From the NCBI GenBank assembly GCA_029569495.1, contig JAKQTB010000011.1:1-53644 (forward strand): DNA of 53,644 bases. Direction: 5' to 3'. Origin of the DNA: Pseudomonadota bacterium. GTDB lineage: Bacteria > Pseudomonadota > Gammaproteobacteria > Burkholderiales > Methylophilaceae. Below the pieces are notes generated by a model. That model ran no database searches, had not been told where the DNA came from, and worked only from the letters and a program-made list of their open reading frames with translations. Made by a program: the position numbers and the translations under genes. Position 1 is the stretch's first letter; each line of letters begins with the position of its first letter. This document shows, one piece after another, positions 32,705-42,340 of the stretch.

Positions 32705-32729
32705 AGGCTAGCTTATGTAAAGCTAGCCT
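32705..32729 (-). terminator. Intrinsic terminator of sodB
   Basis: On the minus strand AGGCTAGCTT and AAGCTAGCCT form a perfect 10-bp stem with a 5-base loop, followed by TTTATTCTTT, 21 bases after the sodB stop. Confidence 0.9.
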
Positions 32730-32749
32730 AAAATTAAACACTTTAAATG

Positions 32750-33334
32750 TTAAGCGGCAAAATTGCTGGCTGCAAAATCCCAATTGGCTAAAGAAGTTAA
32801 GAAGGTCTCAACAAATTTAGGGCGTGCGTTGCGGTAATCGATGTAATAAGCGTGTTCCCACACATCAATCGCCAATAGCGCTTTATCACCTGTTGTCAAT
32901 GGTGTGCCAGCAGCACCCATATTCACAATATCAACTGAACCATCCGCCTTTTTCACTAACCATGTCCAGCCAGAGCCGAAGTTACCAACGGCTGAAGCTT
33001 GAAAAGCCTTTTTGAATTCGTCAAAAGAACCCCATTTTTTGTTAATCGCATCAGCCAATGCACCTGTTGGAGCGCCACCGCCATTTGGTTTTAAGCTGCT
33101 CCAAAAGAATGTGTGGTTCCACACTTGCGCTGAGTTATTGTAAATACCACCAGAAGATTTTTTGATAATGTCTTCTAGGCTGGCATTTTCAAATTCTGTG
33201 CCTTTAATCAAGTTGTTTAAGTTTGTTACGTAGGCTTGGTGATGTTTGCCGTAATGGTATTCAAAGGTTTCTTCTGAAATGTGTGGCACCAAAGCGTTTT
33301 TTGCATAAGGTAGAGCGGGTAGGGTGTGTTCCAT
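32750..33334 (-). CDS. sodB: Iron superoxide dismutase
   Basis: A 194-residue Fe/Mn-type superoxide dismutase. The metal ligands are visible as His in [10 protein letters not shown] (about 27), His in [10 protein letters not shown] (about 75), and Asp and His in [11 protein letters not shown] (about 157 and 161). The [16 protein letters not shown] and [10 protein letters not shown] patterns and the short length favour the iron enzyme. A strong terminator follows. Confidence 0.95.
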   Translation of the reverse strand: MEHTLPALPYAKNALVPHISEETFEYHYGKHHQAYVTNLNNLIKGTEFENASLEDIIKKSSGGIYNNSAQVWNHTFFWSSLKPNGGGAPTGALADAINKKWGSFDEFKKAFQASAVGNFGSGWTWLVKKADGSVDIVNMGAAGTPLTTGDKALLAIDVWEHAYYIDYRNARPKFVETFLTSLANWDFAASNFAA

Positions 33335-33424
33335 GATGTTTCCTTTTTGTGAGTCAAAAATTATGTGGCTCTATTTTGCCATAATTTACGCTGAGATAAT
33401 AGCAGGGTAAATTAGTCAGGTATT

Positions 33425-34306
33425 TTATTTTTTCTTGGCGCGAGGGTGAGCAGTATCGTAAATTTTGGCCAGATGATGAAAATCCAAGTGCGTGTAAACC
33501 TGCGTAGTGCTAATGTTGGCGTGGCCGAGCATTTCTTGAACAGCACGTAAATCTTGGCTAGATTGCAGCACATGGGTAGCAAAGCTATGGCGTAGCAAAT
33601 GCGGGTGCATGTCAGTGTTAACACCTTGCTTGATGGCCCATTCTTTTACACGATATTGCACAGCACGCGGTGTGATACGCCTTCCTTGCTGCGTTACAAA
33701 CAGTGCGTTGGGGTTTGCCTCGGCAATTTGAATGCGCGCGCGATGTTGTAGCCAGGTTTGAATGGCATTCATCGAATGGCTGCCCATCGGCACGATGCGC
33801 GTTTTATTGCCTTTACCCGTCACCGTTACCGTGCCTTCAGAAAAGTCTAAGCGGTCTGTGTCTAAATTAACGAGTTCTGATAAACGCAAGCCAGAGGAGT
33901 AAAACAGTTCCAAAATCGCGTGGTCCCGTGTTTCAAGTAAGCCATCGCCTTGAATGTCAACAAACTGAATCGCCTGGTCAGTGGAGAGCGCTTGTGGCAG
34001 TGTTTTAGCAGATTTGGGTGCGCGCAAACCAACGACAGGGTTTTGGGTGAAGCCCTTATGGTGGATGAGGTAGTCAAAAAAACCGCGCCATGCCGACAGC
34101 GCGCGCGCAATGGATTTGCTACTTAAGCCACGGCTGTGCAGGGTGGCAATAAAACGCCGAATTTGCGTATTTTGAATATTTGCTAAGTCAGACTCTTGCG
34201 CTAACCCTTGTAGCAATTGAATGTCACGGGTGTAACTTTTGAGCGTGTTTGTACTTAAGCCACGCTCAAAAGTTAAATGTTGCAGGTAGTCGTCTAAATG
34301 CGGCAT
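33425..34306 (-). CDS. xerC: Tyrosine recombinase XerC
   Basis: A 293-residue site-specific recombinase resolving chromosome dimers at dif. The N-terminal SAM-like domain (YLQHLTFERGLSTNTLKSYT) is followed by the catalytic domain with Arg in SSGLRLSELVNL, HPHLLRHSFATHVL (H-x-x-R), HANISTTQVYTHLDF with His and the nucleophile Tyr. It lies in the common dapF-DUF484-xerC cluster, which supports XerC over XerD. Confidence 0.95.
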   Translation of the reverse strand: MPHLDDYLQHLTFERGLSTNTLKSYTRDIQLLQGLAQESDLANIQNTQIRRFIATLHSRGLSSKSIARALSAWRGFFDYLIHHKGFTQNPVVGLRAPKSAKTLPQALSTDQAIQFVDIQGDGLLETRDHAILELFYSSGLRLSELVNLDTDRLDFSEGTVTVTGKGNKTRIVPMGSHSMNAIQTWLQHRARIQIAEANPNALFVTQQGRRITPRAVQYRVKEWAIKQGVNTDMHPHLLRHSFATHVLQSSQDLRAVQEMLGHANISTTQVYTHLDFHHLAKIYDTAHPRAKKK

Positions 34307-34325
34307 TCCTTAGCGGTGCGCACAA

Positions 34326-35027
34326 CTACTCAATATATTGTAGTAGCGACGCGCTGACGAATTCGCCAATGCGCGCTAAGTACATGAGGCCCATGTCTGC
34401 TTTAAAGCGCTCGGCATCAGCCGCGCCTAACATTAAAACGCCAAAAGCTTGCTTTTCAGCGCTGTTTTGATATAGCGGGATAAAAGCAAAAGAAGCCAGA
34501 TGGTCATTGAGCATGCCTTTTGCAGCGTCTGGCAGCGCGCCACAATGCGGCGCGTTGAGCGTTAGCACCCATTCTATAAAAGCCTTATTTTCAGGCGTGA
34601 ATTCAGTCGGCTGAGGCGAATCAGGGTTAGCCCAAATACGAATAGCTGATTGCGTTACCGCAAAATCGTCTTGCATGCTTTTTGCAATGAGGTTTTGCAG
34701 GTTTCCAAAGCCCTGATTTTTTAATAAGTTAACACAAAGCGCATGAATTTTTTCACTGGTTGCGTCGTTTTCTTGAGCGTAGCCAATCAGGCTGGCCAGT
34801 TTGACTTCAAGAACGCGAATTTTATCGCGCTGGGCTAATTGTTGACGCTCCGCAAGCGAAATCGCGCCTGCGCCATGCGGGCTGGGCAAGTAGATTTCTG
34901 TCAGTAAGCTTGCGTGGTGCTCAAAAAAATGTGGATGGCTACGCAGATAGCTGGTCACTTGGTCGTCAGAAATGCTCTGTTGTTGCGCTGGCGTGTTCAG
35001 GTTTTGGTTATCTTGTTGCATGGTCAT
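34326..35027 (-). CDS. DUF484 family protein
   Basis: A 233-residue protein with the DUF484 opening (VTSYLRSHPHFFEHHASLLT) and a GAF-like C-terminal domain (FGVLMLGAADAERFKADMGL, then MYLARIGEFVSASL). The family is nearly always found between dapF and xerC, as here. Its function is unknown. Confidence 0.9.
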   Translation of the reverse strand: MTMQQDNQNLNTPAQQQSISDDQVTSYLRSHPHFFEHHASLLTEIYLPSPHGAGAISLAERQQLAQRDKIRVLEVKLASLIGYAQENDATSEKIHALCVNLLKNQGFGNLQNLIAKSMQDDFAVTQSAIRIWANPDSPQPTEFTPENKAFIEWVLTLNAPHCGALPDAAKGMLNDHLASFAFIPLYQNSAEKQAFGVLMLGAADAERFKADMGLMYLARIGEFVSASLLQYIE

Positions 35028-35057
35028 CCTTCTAAATTGTTGTTACAGCTTCATTTA

Positions 35058-35882
35058 TTACAATGTTAAGCTGCCTGTGAATACGGTCACAGCAGGGCCG
35101 GTCATCATCACGGGCGAATTTACGCCTAACCAGGCAATGTGGAGTTCACCACCACGCGCGGTCACGTTAACAGGCGATTGTAATCGCCCTAACTGAATGC
35201 CCGTCACAACCGCCGCACAAGCGCCCGTGCCGCAGGCCAGCGTTTCTCCACTGCCACGCTCAAACACGCGCAACTTAATGTGATGCGGGTCAATCACTTG
35301 CATAAAACCCGCATTCACACGCTCAGGAAAGCGCGGATGCACTTCAATTTGGCTGCCAAGCGCCACCACTGGCGCTGTTTCAACGTCATCGACAATTTGT
35401 ACGGCATGTGGATTGCCCATGGAAACCGCAGCGATGGTCAAGTTTTGCTCGCCAACGTTTAGCGTATAACTCGTCGCGATGTTATCTGCAATAAAGGGTA
35501 TTTCATTTGGCGCAAATTTTGGCGCGCCCATGTTCACAGTCACCAGTCCATTGGCTTCTAGTTTGGGTGTGATGATGCCGCTAGCCGTTTCAACGCTGAT
35601 TTCTGTTTTGTTAGTTAAGTGTTGGTCAACCACAAAGCGCACAAAACAGCGCGCGCCATTGCCGCATTGTGACACCTCAGAGCCATCGGCGTTAAAAATG
35701 CGGTATTTAAAATCGGCAATGGTTGAAGGTTCAACCAATAATAATTGGTCAAAGCCAACCCCAAACTGCCGATGGGCGAGCGATTTAATTTGCGCTGGCG
35801 TCAGCGCAACGTTTTGATGTATGGCGTCAATCACCATAAAATCATTGCCAGCGCCCTGCATTTTTGTGAAATTCAAATTCAT
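35058..35882 (-). CDS. dapF: Diaminopimelate epimerase
   Basis: A 274-residue enzyme converting LL- to meso-diaminopimelate for lysine and peptidoglycan synthesis. The two catalytic cysteines are in SQCGNGARC and [10 protein letters not shown]. The start [15 protein letters not shown] at 35882 matches the family; an in-frame ATG at 35954 would add an unlikely 24 residues. It is first in dapF-DUF484-xerC. Confidence 0.96.
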   Translation of the reverse strand: MNLNFTKMQGAGNDFMVIDAIHQNVALTPAQIKSLAHRQFGVGFDQLLLVEPSTIADFKYRIFNADGSEVSQCGNGARCFVRFVVDQHLTNKTEISVETASGIITPKLEANGLVTVNMGAPKFAPNEIPFIADNIATSYTLNVGEQNLTIAAVSMGNPHAVQIVDDVETAPVVALGSQIEVHPRFPERVNAGFMQVIDPHHIKLRVFERGSGETLACGTGACAAVVTGIQLGRLQSPVNVTARGGELHIAWLGVNSPVMMTGPAVTVFTGSLTL

Positions 35883-36316
35883 CCGATTATTATAATTGTA
35901 ACTGCCAGCGGATAACACTTTATTTACGTGAAGCAGCGCTTGTAGTGTTGGCAACTAAGCGCATTTATTTTTTTAAAATTGCTGAATATTTTCAGCAAAA
36001 AAATGGGTTTTATTGTGCTTTTACAAGCCCAACCTTTTTTGATGCTCTGCGAGCCTTTATTTATAAGGCTCGCAGAGCATCAAAATTTTCTCGGACAAAA
36101 ATTCGATACAAAATGAATGTAAAAACATCACGTTATCAATCCATATCCGTTACAAATTATTGACAAGATTGTTGGTCATAGTCCCTATATATTAGGTAGA
36201 ATGACTGTCCGATGTTGACCTGATGTTTATCCTTTAGCCTTTAGTGATAAATATCATTTCATTTTTAACTAATATTTTCAGACACGAAAGTTTGAAATTT
36301 ACCCCAAGGCGCACAA
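35883..36316. other. Divergent intergenic region between dapF and metK
   Basis: 434 bases without a gene. It holds repeat copy E (36028-36094) and the metK leader. TTGACA at 36160-36165 and TATATT at 36188-36193 are 22 bases apart, too far for a normal sigma-70 promoter, so the real promoter is uncertain. No SAM or methionine riboswitch fold was recognised. Confidence 0.6.
36028..36094 (+). repeat. Palindromic intergenic repeat, copy E (perfect arms)
   Basis: The 15-bp arms GATGCTCTGCGAGCC (36041-36055) and GGCTCGCAGAGCATC (36067-36081) are perfectly complementary, with loop TTTATTTATAA. The left flank is CCCAACCTTTTTT and the right flank AAAATTTTCTCGG. It lies upstream of both dapF and metK. 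Confidence 0.95.
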
Positions 36317-37480
36317 ATGAACACTTATCTTTTTACTTCAGAGTCCGTTTCTGAAGGTCATCCAGACAAACTCGCAGACCAAGTATCCGACAGTATTTTA
36401 GATGCGATTCTCGCACAAGACCCTACCGCGCGCGTTGCCGCAGAAACGTTAGCCAATACAGGGCTGATCGTTTTAGCGGGTGAAATCACAACAACTGCAA
36501 ATGTAGATTATATTAAAGTAGCACGCGATGCGATTAAACGCATTGGCTACGACAATACCGAATACGGCATTGATTACAAAGGTTGCGCGGTGTTGGTGGC
36601 TTACGATAAGCAATCGCCCGACATTGCACAAGGCGTGGATAACGCCAATGACGACCCGCTAGACCAAGGCGCGGGCGACCAGGGTTTGATGTTCGGCTAT
36701 GCCGTGAATGAAACACCGCAACTAATGCCTTTGCCGATTTGGTTAAGCCATCGTTTAATGGAGCGCCAAGCGCAATTGCGTAAAGATGGCCGCCTGCCTT
36801 GGTTGCGCCCAGATGCAAAATCGCAAGTGACGATTCAGTATGTAGATGGCAAACCGCACAAAATTGATACGGTGCTGGTTTCAACCCAACACGCGCCAGA
36901 AATGAGCTTAGAGGCCATTCGCGAAGCGACGATTGAAGAAATCATTAAACCGATGTTGCCAAAAGAGTTGATTAAGGGCGAGATTAAATATTTGGTGAAC
37001 CCAACTGGCCGCTTTGTTGTGGGCGGCCCACAAGGCGATTGCGGCTTAACTGGCCGTAAGATTATTGTGGATACTTACGGTGGCGCGGCGCCACATGGCG
37101 GCGGTGCTTTTTCAGGTAAAGATCCGTCAAAAGTAGACCGTTCAGCAGCCTACGCGGGTCGTTATGTTGCCAAAAACATTGTGGCAGCTGGCTTGGCAGA
37201 TAAATGCCTGGTGCAGGTTTCTTACGCAATTGGCGTAGCGCAACCCACATCTGTGATGGTAGAAACTTACGGCACGGGTAAAGTGTCGAATGAGGTGCTA
37301 ACGGCATTGGTGTTAGCGCATTTTGACTTGCGCCCAAAAGGCATTGTTAAAATGCTTGATTTGTTACGCCCGATTTACGCTAAAACGGCAGCTTATGGCC
37401 ATTTTGGTCGTGATGAGCCTGAGTTTACTTGGGAAGCCACCGACAAAGCGTCTACATTACGCGCAGCTGCGGGATTATAA
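36317..37480 (+). CDS. metK: S-adenosylmethionine synthetase
   Basis: A 387-residue enzyme forming SAM from methionine and ATP. Motifs include [16 protein letters not shown] (catalytic His), [12 protein letters not shown], the [20 protein letters not shown] region and [16 protein letters not shown]. It heads the local SAM-cycle cluster, with ahcY and metF downstream behind a SAH riboswitch. Confidence 0.97.
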   Translation: MNTYLFTSESVSEGHPDKLADQVSDSILDAILAQDPTARVAAETLANTGLIVLAGEITTTANVDYIKVARDAIKRIGYDNTEYGIDYKGCAVLVAYDKQSPDIAQGVDNANDDPLDQGAGDQGLMFGYAVNETPQLMPLPIWLSHRLMERQAQLRKDGRLPWLRPDAKSQVTIQYVDGKPHKIDTVLVSTQHAPEMSLEAIREATIEEIIKPMLPKELIKGEIKYLVNPTGRFVVGGPQGDCGLTGRKIIVDTYGGAAPHGGGAFSGKDPSKVDRSAAYAGRYVAKNIVAAGLADKCLVQVSYAIGVAQPTSVMVETYGTGKVSNEVLTALVLAHFDLRPKGIVKMLDLLRPIYAKTAAYGHFGRDEPEFTWEATDKASTLRAAAGL

Positions 37481-37559
37481 TTTGTAATGTTGAAATTCAA
37501 TTCGCTATGTTAAGTATTTGCGTAGCGAATTGAAAAAGTAATATAATTCAAACAATTAA

Positions 37560-37667
37560 CCGAGGAACGTTGCGAGGGTTGATGCGCGTAGTCAAAAGCA
37601 TCGGCCCCTAGGCTCGGTTTTCAAGCCGCCAACTTAGAAGCGTTTGGCAATCTTGTAACGGCGTTCA
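37560..37667 (+). promoter_or_regulatory. S-adenosylhomocysteine (SAH) riboswitch
   Basis: The leader of ahcY opens CCGAGGAACGTTGCGAGGG (37560-37578), continues to AGGCTCGG (37610-37617) and closes with AACGGCGTTCA (37657-37667). These are the conserved segments of the SAH aptamer: CCGAGG pairs with GGCTCGG, and the closing AACGGCG segment pairs back to the CGTTG region. In this class SAH binding raises ahcY expression. A longer than usual linker (about 39 bases, 37618-37656) separates the last two segments. Confidence 0.88.
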
Positions 37668-37720
37668 TTTTATTAACCGACTGTTCGGTGAAGTAAAGTG
37701 AAACGCCGTTTTGCTTTTTG
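37657..37720 (+). terminator. Terminator of the SAH riboswitch expression platform
   Basis: AACGGCGTT (37657-37665), which is also part of the aptamer, pairs perfectly with AACGCCGTT (37702-37710). TCATTTTA / TAAAGTGA and CCGA / TCGG extend the stem, and TTGCTTTTTG follows. The shared segment makes aptamer and terminator mutually exclusive, giving an ON switch when SAH is bound. Confidence 0.75.
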
Positions 37721-37758
37721 TACGTCATCAACAGTCACGAAACTTTAAGGATTTAATG

Positions 37759-39168
37759 ATGAACGCTGTGACTAATTTTAACGATTACATTGTTGCTGAT
37801 ATCAATTTAGCGGCTTTTGGCCGCAAAGAAATTGCCATTGCCGAAACGGAAATGCCAGGCTTGATGGCGATTCGCCAAGAGTACGCCAAAGCGCAACCAC
37901 TCAAAGGCGCGCGTATTACTGGCTCATTACACATGACCATTCAAACAGCAGTGCTGATTGAAACTCTCAAAGATTTAGGCGCCGAAGTACGCTGGGCATC
38001 TTGCAATATTTACTCAACGCAAGACCACGCGGCGGCTGCGATTGCGGCTGGCGGTACAGCTGTTTTTGCCATTAAAGGTGAAACGCTGACTGAATATTGG
38101 GATTACACCCACCGTATTTTTGAATGGACTGACGGTGGCTACAGCAACATGATTTTGGATGATGGCGGCGATGCGACTTTGTTACTGCACCTCGGCACAC
38201 GTGCAGAAAAAGATTTATCAGTGATTGCAAAACCAACTTCAGAGGAAGAAATATGTTTGTTTGATGCGATTAAAGCCAAGCTTAAAACTGACCCAACTTG
38301 GTATTCAACCCGGTTAGCAAAAATTATTGGCGTGACGGAAGAAACCACTACAGGCGTGCATCGTTTGTATCAAATGCATAAAGAAGGCAAACTCGCTTTC
38401 CCGGCCATCAACGTGAACGACTCTGTGACAAAATCAAAATTTGACAACTTATATGGCTGCCGAGAGAGCTTGGTTGATGCAATTAAACGCGCAACCGATG
38501 TGATGATTGCAGGAAAAATTGCAGTCGTGGCAGGTTATGGTGATGTGGGTAAAGGCTCTGCGCAGGCGTTGCGTGCGCTTTCTGCTCAAGTGTGGGTGAC
38601 AGAAATTGACCCAATCTGCGCATTGCAGGCGGCCATGGAAGGCTACCGTGTGGTCACCATGGATTACGCTTCAGCCCATGGCGATATTTTTGTGACGGCA
38701 ACGGGTAACTATCACGTCATTACACATGACCACATGGCAAAAATGAAAGACCAGGCCATTGTGTGCAACATTGGCCATTTTGATAACGAGATAGATGTAG
38801 CAAGCCTTGAAAAATACGAGTGGGACGAAATCAAACCACAAGTAGACCATGTGATTTTCCCTGATGGTAAAAAAATTATCTTGTTGGCAAAAGGCCGTTT
38901 GGTGAATTTAGGTTGTGGCACAGGCCACCCAAGTTATGTCATGAGCTCAAGTTTTGCCAATCAAACCATTGCGCAAATCGAGTTGTTTACGCAAACTGAC
39001 AAATACCCGGTAGGCGTTTATACTTTGCCTAAGCATTTGGATGAAAAAGTCGCCGTTTTGCAATTGAAAAAATTAAATGCACAATTGACGACACTGACTG
39101 ATGCACAAGCAGATTATATTGGCGTATCTAAATCAGGCCCATATAAACCAGATACTTATCGTTATTAA
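37759..39168 (+). CDS. ahcY: Adenosylhomocysteinase
   Basis: A 469-residue NAD-dependent enzyme hydrolysing SAH to adenosine and homocysteine. Visible motifs are [20 protein letters not shown], the [16 protein letters not shown] segment, the NAD loop [18 protein letters not shown] and the C-terminal [11 protein letters not shown]. The start is one of two adjacent ATGs (37756 or 37759). The second has better spacing from AAGGA, and an upstream in-frame start at 37711 would lie inside the riboswitch terminator. Confidence 0.96.
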   Translation: MNAVTNFNDYIVADINLAAFGRKEIAIAETEMPGLMAIRQEYAKAQPLKGARITGSLHMTIQTAVLIETLKDLGAEVRWASCNIYSTQDHAAAAIAAGGTAVFAIKGETLTEYWDYTHRIFEWTDGGYSNMILDDGGDATLLLHLGTRAEKDLSVIAKPTSEEEICLFDAIKAKLKTDPTWYSTRLAKIIGVTEETTTGVHRLYQMHKEGKLAFPAINVNDSVTKSKFDNLYGCRESLVDAIKRATDVMIAGKIAVVAGYGDVGKGSAQALRALSAQVWVTEIDPICALQAAMEGYRVVTMDYASAHGDIFVTATGNYHVITHDHMAKMKDQAIVCNIGHFDNEIDVASLEKYEWDEIKPQVDHVIFPDGKKIILLAKGRLVNLGCGTGHPSYVMSSSFANQTIAQIELFTQTDKYPVGVYTLPKHLDEKVAVLQLKKLNAQLTTLTDAQADYIGVSKSGPYKPDTYRY

Positions 39169-39189
39169 GTTCAAAAAAGGAGTCGCCAC

Positions 39190-39534
39190 ATGAAATTATT
39201 ATTAGCATGGGTATTAAATGCTTTAGCGCTGTTAGCGGTTGCATATTTAATCCCTGAGATTCATGTGGCGAATTTTATTACCGCGTTAATTGCGGCAGTT
39301 TTTATCGGCCTTGCCAATATTCTGATTAAACCTATTTTGACGGTGCTGACACTGCCCATTACTATTATTACGCTCGGGCTTTTTATACTGGTGATCAATG
39401 GCTTATTGTTTTATGCCGTTGGTAATTTGTTGCAAGGTTTTGAAGTCACAACCTTTACCGCTGGTATTATTGGTGCCATTGCGTACAGCATCATTTCGTG
39501 GCTTTTAAGTGCGCTATTGATTGAAAAAGATTAA
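39190..39534 (+). CDS. Small membrane protein, phage holin family 4 / YvlD-like
   Basis: A 114-residue protein of four hydrophobic segments (about 5-24, 28-48, 57-78, 88-109) with the family pattern FIGLANILIKPILTVLTLPITI. The name comes from database family labels only; nothing phage-like is nearby. It stands between ahcY and metF, as in many beta-proteobacteria, with an AAAGGAG ribosome site. Its role is unknown. Confidence 0.82.
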   Translation: MKLLLAWVLNALALLAVAYLIPEIHVANFITALIAAVFIGLANILIKPILTVLTLPITIITLGLFILVINGLLFYAVGNLLQGFEVTTFTAGIIGAIAYSIISWLLSALLIEKD

Positions 39535-39572
39535 TCAACGGCTCGCAGGCAATTACATTGAATAAGAATGAA

Positions 39573-40409
39573 ATGAATAACAACATACCCCTCAGTTTTG
39601 AGTTTTTTCCGCCAAAAACAGCGGAAGGCATCGATAAGCTCCGTGAAACACGCCAACAGCTTGCTAAATTTGACCCTGAATTTTTTTCAGTCACCTTTGG
39701 TGCAGGCGGCTCAACACGTGACAGAACCATGGATACCGTGCTGGAAATTCAGGCCGAAGGCTTTTCTGCAGCGCCGCATATTTCGTGCATCTCATCGAGT
39801 AAATCTGAAATTCGAGAATTGTTGCACGCCTACCAGTCGCATGGCATCAAGCGTCTTGTCACATTGCGCGGCGACGTACCTTCAGGTGAAGTCAGCAGTG
39901 GCGATTTTCGCTATGCGCTTGAATTGGTAGAGTTTATTCGTGCTGAAACAGGCAACTATTTTCATATAGAAGTGGCTGCTTACCCGGAGTTTCACCCAGA
40001 AGCGCGTAGCCCGGCCGCTGATTTGTTGAACTTAAAACGCAAAGTGGAGGCAGGTGCCAATTCTGCCATTACGCAATATTTTTACAATGCAGACGCCTAT
40101 TTTCGCTTTATTGACCAATGTGCAACCGCTAATATCAATGTACCGGTAGTGCCTGGCATTATGCCGATTTATAACATTACACAGCTAGCGCGCTTTTCTA
40201 GCGTGTGCGGTGCTGAGATTCCGCGCTGGTTAAAAATGCGGTTGGAAGAATACGGAGATGACTTGCAGTCATTACGTGCTTTCGGCATTGATGTGGTGAG
40301 CGAGTTGTGTGCGCATTTGCTTGAAAGCGGCGTGCCAAGCTTGCATTTTTATACGCTCAATCAAGCGGGCATCATCAGTAATATTATTGAAAATATCCGC
40401 GCAGAATAA
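39573..40409 (+). CDS. metF: Methylenetetrahydrofolate reductase
   Basis: A 278-residue FAD enzyme giving 5-methyltetrahydrofolate for methionine regeneration. Motifs are LSFEFFPPKT (catalytic Glu), FFSVTFGAGGSTRDRT, HISCISSSKSEIRELL, LVTLRGDVPSGE and ITQYFYNADAYFRF. I chose the ATG at 39573; a TTG at 39558 would add five residues. It completes the metK-ahcY-metF methyl cycle cluster. Confidence 0.94.
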   Translation: MNNNIPLSFEFFPPKTAEGIDKLRETRQQLAKFDPEFFSVTFGAGGSTRDRTMDTVLEIQAEGFSAAPHISCISSSKSEIRELLHAYQSHGIKRLVTLRGDVPSGEVSSGDFRYALELVEFIRAETGNYFHIEVAAYPEFHPEARSPAADLLNLKRKVEAGANSAITQYFYNADAYFRFIDQCATANINVPVVPGIMPIYNITQLARFSSVCGAEIPRWLKMRLEEYGDDLQSLRAFGIDVVSELCAHLLESGVPSLHFYTLNQAGIISNIIENIRAE

Positions 40410-40467
40410 CGGATTTTTGCGTAGTAAATTGCATGGTTAAAACAACCCTCAAATAAGCACATTTTCA

Positions 40468-40534
40468 CCCGAGAAAAAATATATGCCCTGCAAGCCTTTA
40501 TTTATAAGGCTTGCAGGGCATCGAAAAAGGTTGG
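40468..40534 (-). repeat. Palindromic intergenic repeat, copy F
   Basis: Arms are at 40482-40496 (TATGCCCTGCAAGCC) and 40508-40522 (GGCTTGCAGGGCATC), both carrying the matched A/T and C/G variants. The loop is TTTATTTATAA, the left flank CCCGAGAAAAAA and the right flank GAAAAAGGTTGG. It lies between convergent metF and smg. Confidence 0.92.
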
Positions 40535-40617
40535 CGAATTATTTAGCCTTTTTTTTGGTTTATTTAGGGCTTAAACTTCGGTAGACATTTGCGAAAAAAT
40601 TCGCACGCTGAAAGCTA

Positions 40618-41091
40618 TTAATGCAGGGTTGGTTTTTGCTTACTCATCAAAACATCTTCAATAAATAAGTAATCTTTGGTGTGGTCTTTGCCCGATTGGC
40701 CAGCGCCCCAGGTGGTCATAAGCACAATCCAGCGAATCTCATCAACGCTGATTTCAGCCTGCGGTAAATGCATGGCTAACTCAAGAATAATTTCGCGCTG
40801 TGCAGAATTTAAAATATTGGCCTGCTCTAAAAACAAAATAAAGCCGATACTTTCTAAGGTGACTTTTTTAAGCTCATCCTCGGTAAAAATACGTGTGCTG
40901 GTAAATTTGGGCGGTTGAAAAATATCAGGTTGGCTCGTTTTGCGCTCAAGCTGATTAAACCAATGAAACGCACCATTGATGTCTTGCTCATCAAACCCAG
41001 CAGCAACCAGCTCTTTTGAAAGTGTATATTCGTCTGGCCTGGCATGCGTATCAATGTAGTTTTCAAACATATATACTAATACTTCAAACAT
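40618..41091 (-). CDS. smg: Smg/DUF494 family protein
   Basis: A 157-residue protein with the DUF494 pattern: FEVLVYMFENYI at the front, LVAAGFDEQDINGAFHWFNQLE, and a C-terminal helical half ending WGAGQSGKDHTKDYLFIEDV. The gene is usually found next to dprA, as here. Function is unknown. Confidence 0.9.
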   Translation of the reverse strand: MFEVLVYMFENYIDTHARPDEYTLSKELVAAGFDEQDINGAFHWFNQLERKTSQPDIFQPPKFTSTRIFTEDELKKVTLESIGFILFLEQANILNSAQREIILELAMHLPQAEISVDEIRWIVLMTTWGAGQSGKDHTKDYLFIEDVLMSKQKPTLH

Positions 41092-41212
41092 TGTCTTTTA
41101 TCACCCAAAATCATTATTTAATTACTTGCGTGTAGCGTGCATGGATATTAGCTTAATGAAGCGCGGCAAGTTCAAATTGCCAACATCTACACTGCGTGAA
41201 GCGCGGTTTTAA

Positions 41213-42328
41213 TTAGACAATGCGTTGAAAATTTCCACCCGCAATGCTCGCCACACTTCCTTCTAATTCCAATAGCATAAGCATGGAGGAAACCTCACTG
41301 ACGGTCAAGTCACTCAAATGGACTAAGCGGTCAAGGGCAATGGGTTCAAAGCCCATTAAATCAAGTAAAGTTTGGTGGCTGCCAGTTTGTGTGTTTGCCG
41401 CATTATCATGGTTGGCAGTAGTGCTGATTTGGCTGTTAAGCTGGCGAGATAAGCCCAGCTCTTCAACAATATCCTGTAAATCATCTACCAGTTTAGCGCC
41501 TTGTTTGATGAGTTGATGGCAGCCTTTAGACATGGGTGAGTGAATAGAACCGGGAATGGCAAACACTTCACGTCCTTGCTCGCCTGCGAGCCGTGCGGTA
41601 ATTTGTGAGCCGCTTTGCAGATTAGCTTCAACCACCAAACAACCCAAACTCAAGCCGCTGATAATGCGATTGCGCTTTGGAAAATTTTGCGGCTTAGATG
41701 GTGTGCCCAAGGCAAATTCAGAAATAATCAAACCATGCTCAACAATATGATGCGCCAAATCACGATGTTTGGCAGGGTAGACAATATCAAGCCCTGTACC
41801 CACCACCGCAATGGTCGCACCATTTGCCTTGAGCGCACCACGGTGGGCCGCGCCATCAATACCAAGTGCCAAGCCACTCACCACACATAAACCGTGGTGA
41901 CATAGCCCTTCAGCAAAGGCTTCAGCATTTTTTTCGCCCTGCACAGAAGCGTTGCGGCTACCCACAATGGCAATGCTCGGTTGGTTGAGTAAAGCAAGAT
42001 TGCCTTTAGCGTATAAATACGGTGGCGGGTCGTTGATTTCAAGTAAAAGTTGAGGGTATTGCGCATCCGCAAGCGTAACCAGATGATTGTTGGCTTGCAT
42101 CAGCCAATTTTGTGAAGTTTTCAGGCTGTCTTCATTGAAATCTTGTTTGATACTAAGCGCGATTTTTTCTGAGACGATCGCTGTCAGTTGCTTAAAAGTT
42201 GCAGAAAATACATTGGCTGGGCTGCCAAACTCTTTTAACAACTGACAAAAAGTTTGTGAACCAATACCCTCAATACTGCTTAAACGAATCCACAGCGTTT
42301 TTTCTGCAATCTCTTCGCCGCTGTACAT
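41213..42328 (-). CDS. dprA: DNA-processing protein DprA/Smf
   Basis: A 371-residue RecA loader for incoming single-stranded DNA in natural transformation. The Rossmann-like core shows IAIVGSRNASVQGEKNAEAF, VVSGLALGIDGAAHRGAL, AVVGTGLDIVYPAKHRDL and PKRNRIISGLSLGCLVVEA. A C-terminal winged-helix-like domain (LLDLMGFEPIALDRLVHLSD) is present. An N-terminal SAM/HhH-like segment completes the normal length. Confidence 0.95.
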   Translation of the reverse strand: MYSGEEIAEKTLWIRLSSIEGIGSQTFCQLLKEFGSPANVFSATFKQLTAIVSEKIALSIKQDFNEDSLKTSQNWLMQANNHLVTLADAQYPQLLLEINDPPPYLYAKGNLALLNQPSIAIVGSRNASVQGEKNAEAFAEGLCHHGLCVVSGLALGIDGAAHRGALKANGATIAVVGTGLDIVYPAKHRDLAHHIVEHGLIISEFALGTPSKPQNFPKRNRIISGLSLGCLVVEANLQSGSQITARLAGEQGREVFAIPGSIHSPMSKGCHQLIKQGAKLVDDLQDIVEELGLSRQLNSQISTTANHDNAANTQTGSHQTLLDLMGFEPIALDRLVHLSDLTVSEVSSMLMLLELEGSVASIAGGNFQRIV

Positions 42329-42340
42329 TCTTTAGATTAT

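Noticed and set aside
36095-36316. SAM riboswitch and TTGACA/TATATT promoter before metK
   Set aside because: No SAM aptamer pattern was recognised, and the two hexamers are 22 bases apart, too far for a standard promoter.
37711-37758. Upstream start for ahcY
   Set aside because: The first codon abuts the riboswitch terminator stem and the residues do not resemble AhcY, whereas AAGGA precedes the ATG pair at 37756/37759.
39190-39534. Prophage remnant suggested by the holin family name
   Set aside because: No other phage gene is nearby, and the gene is part of an ordinary metabolic cluster.
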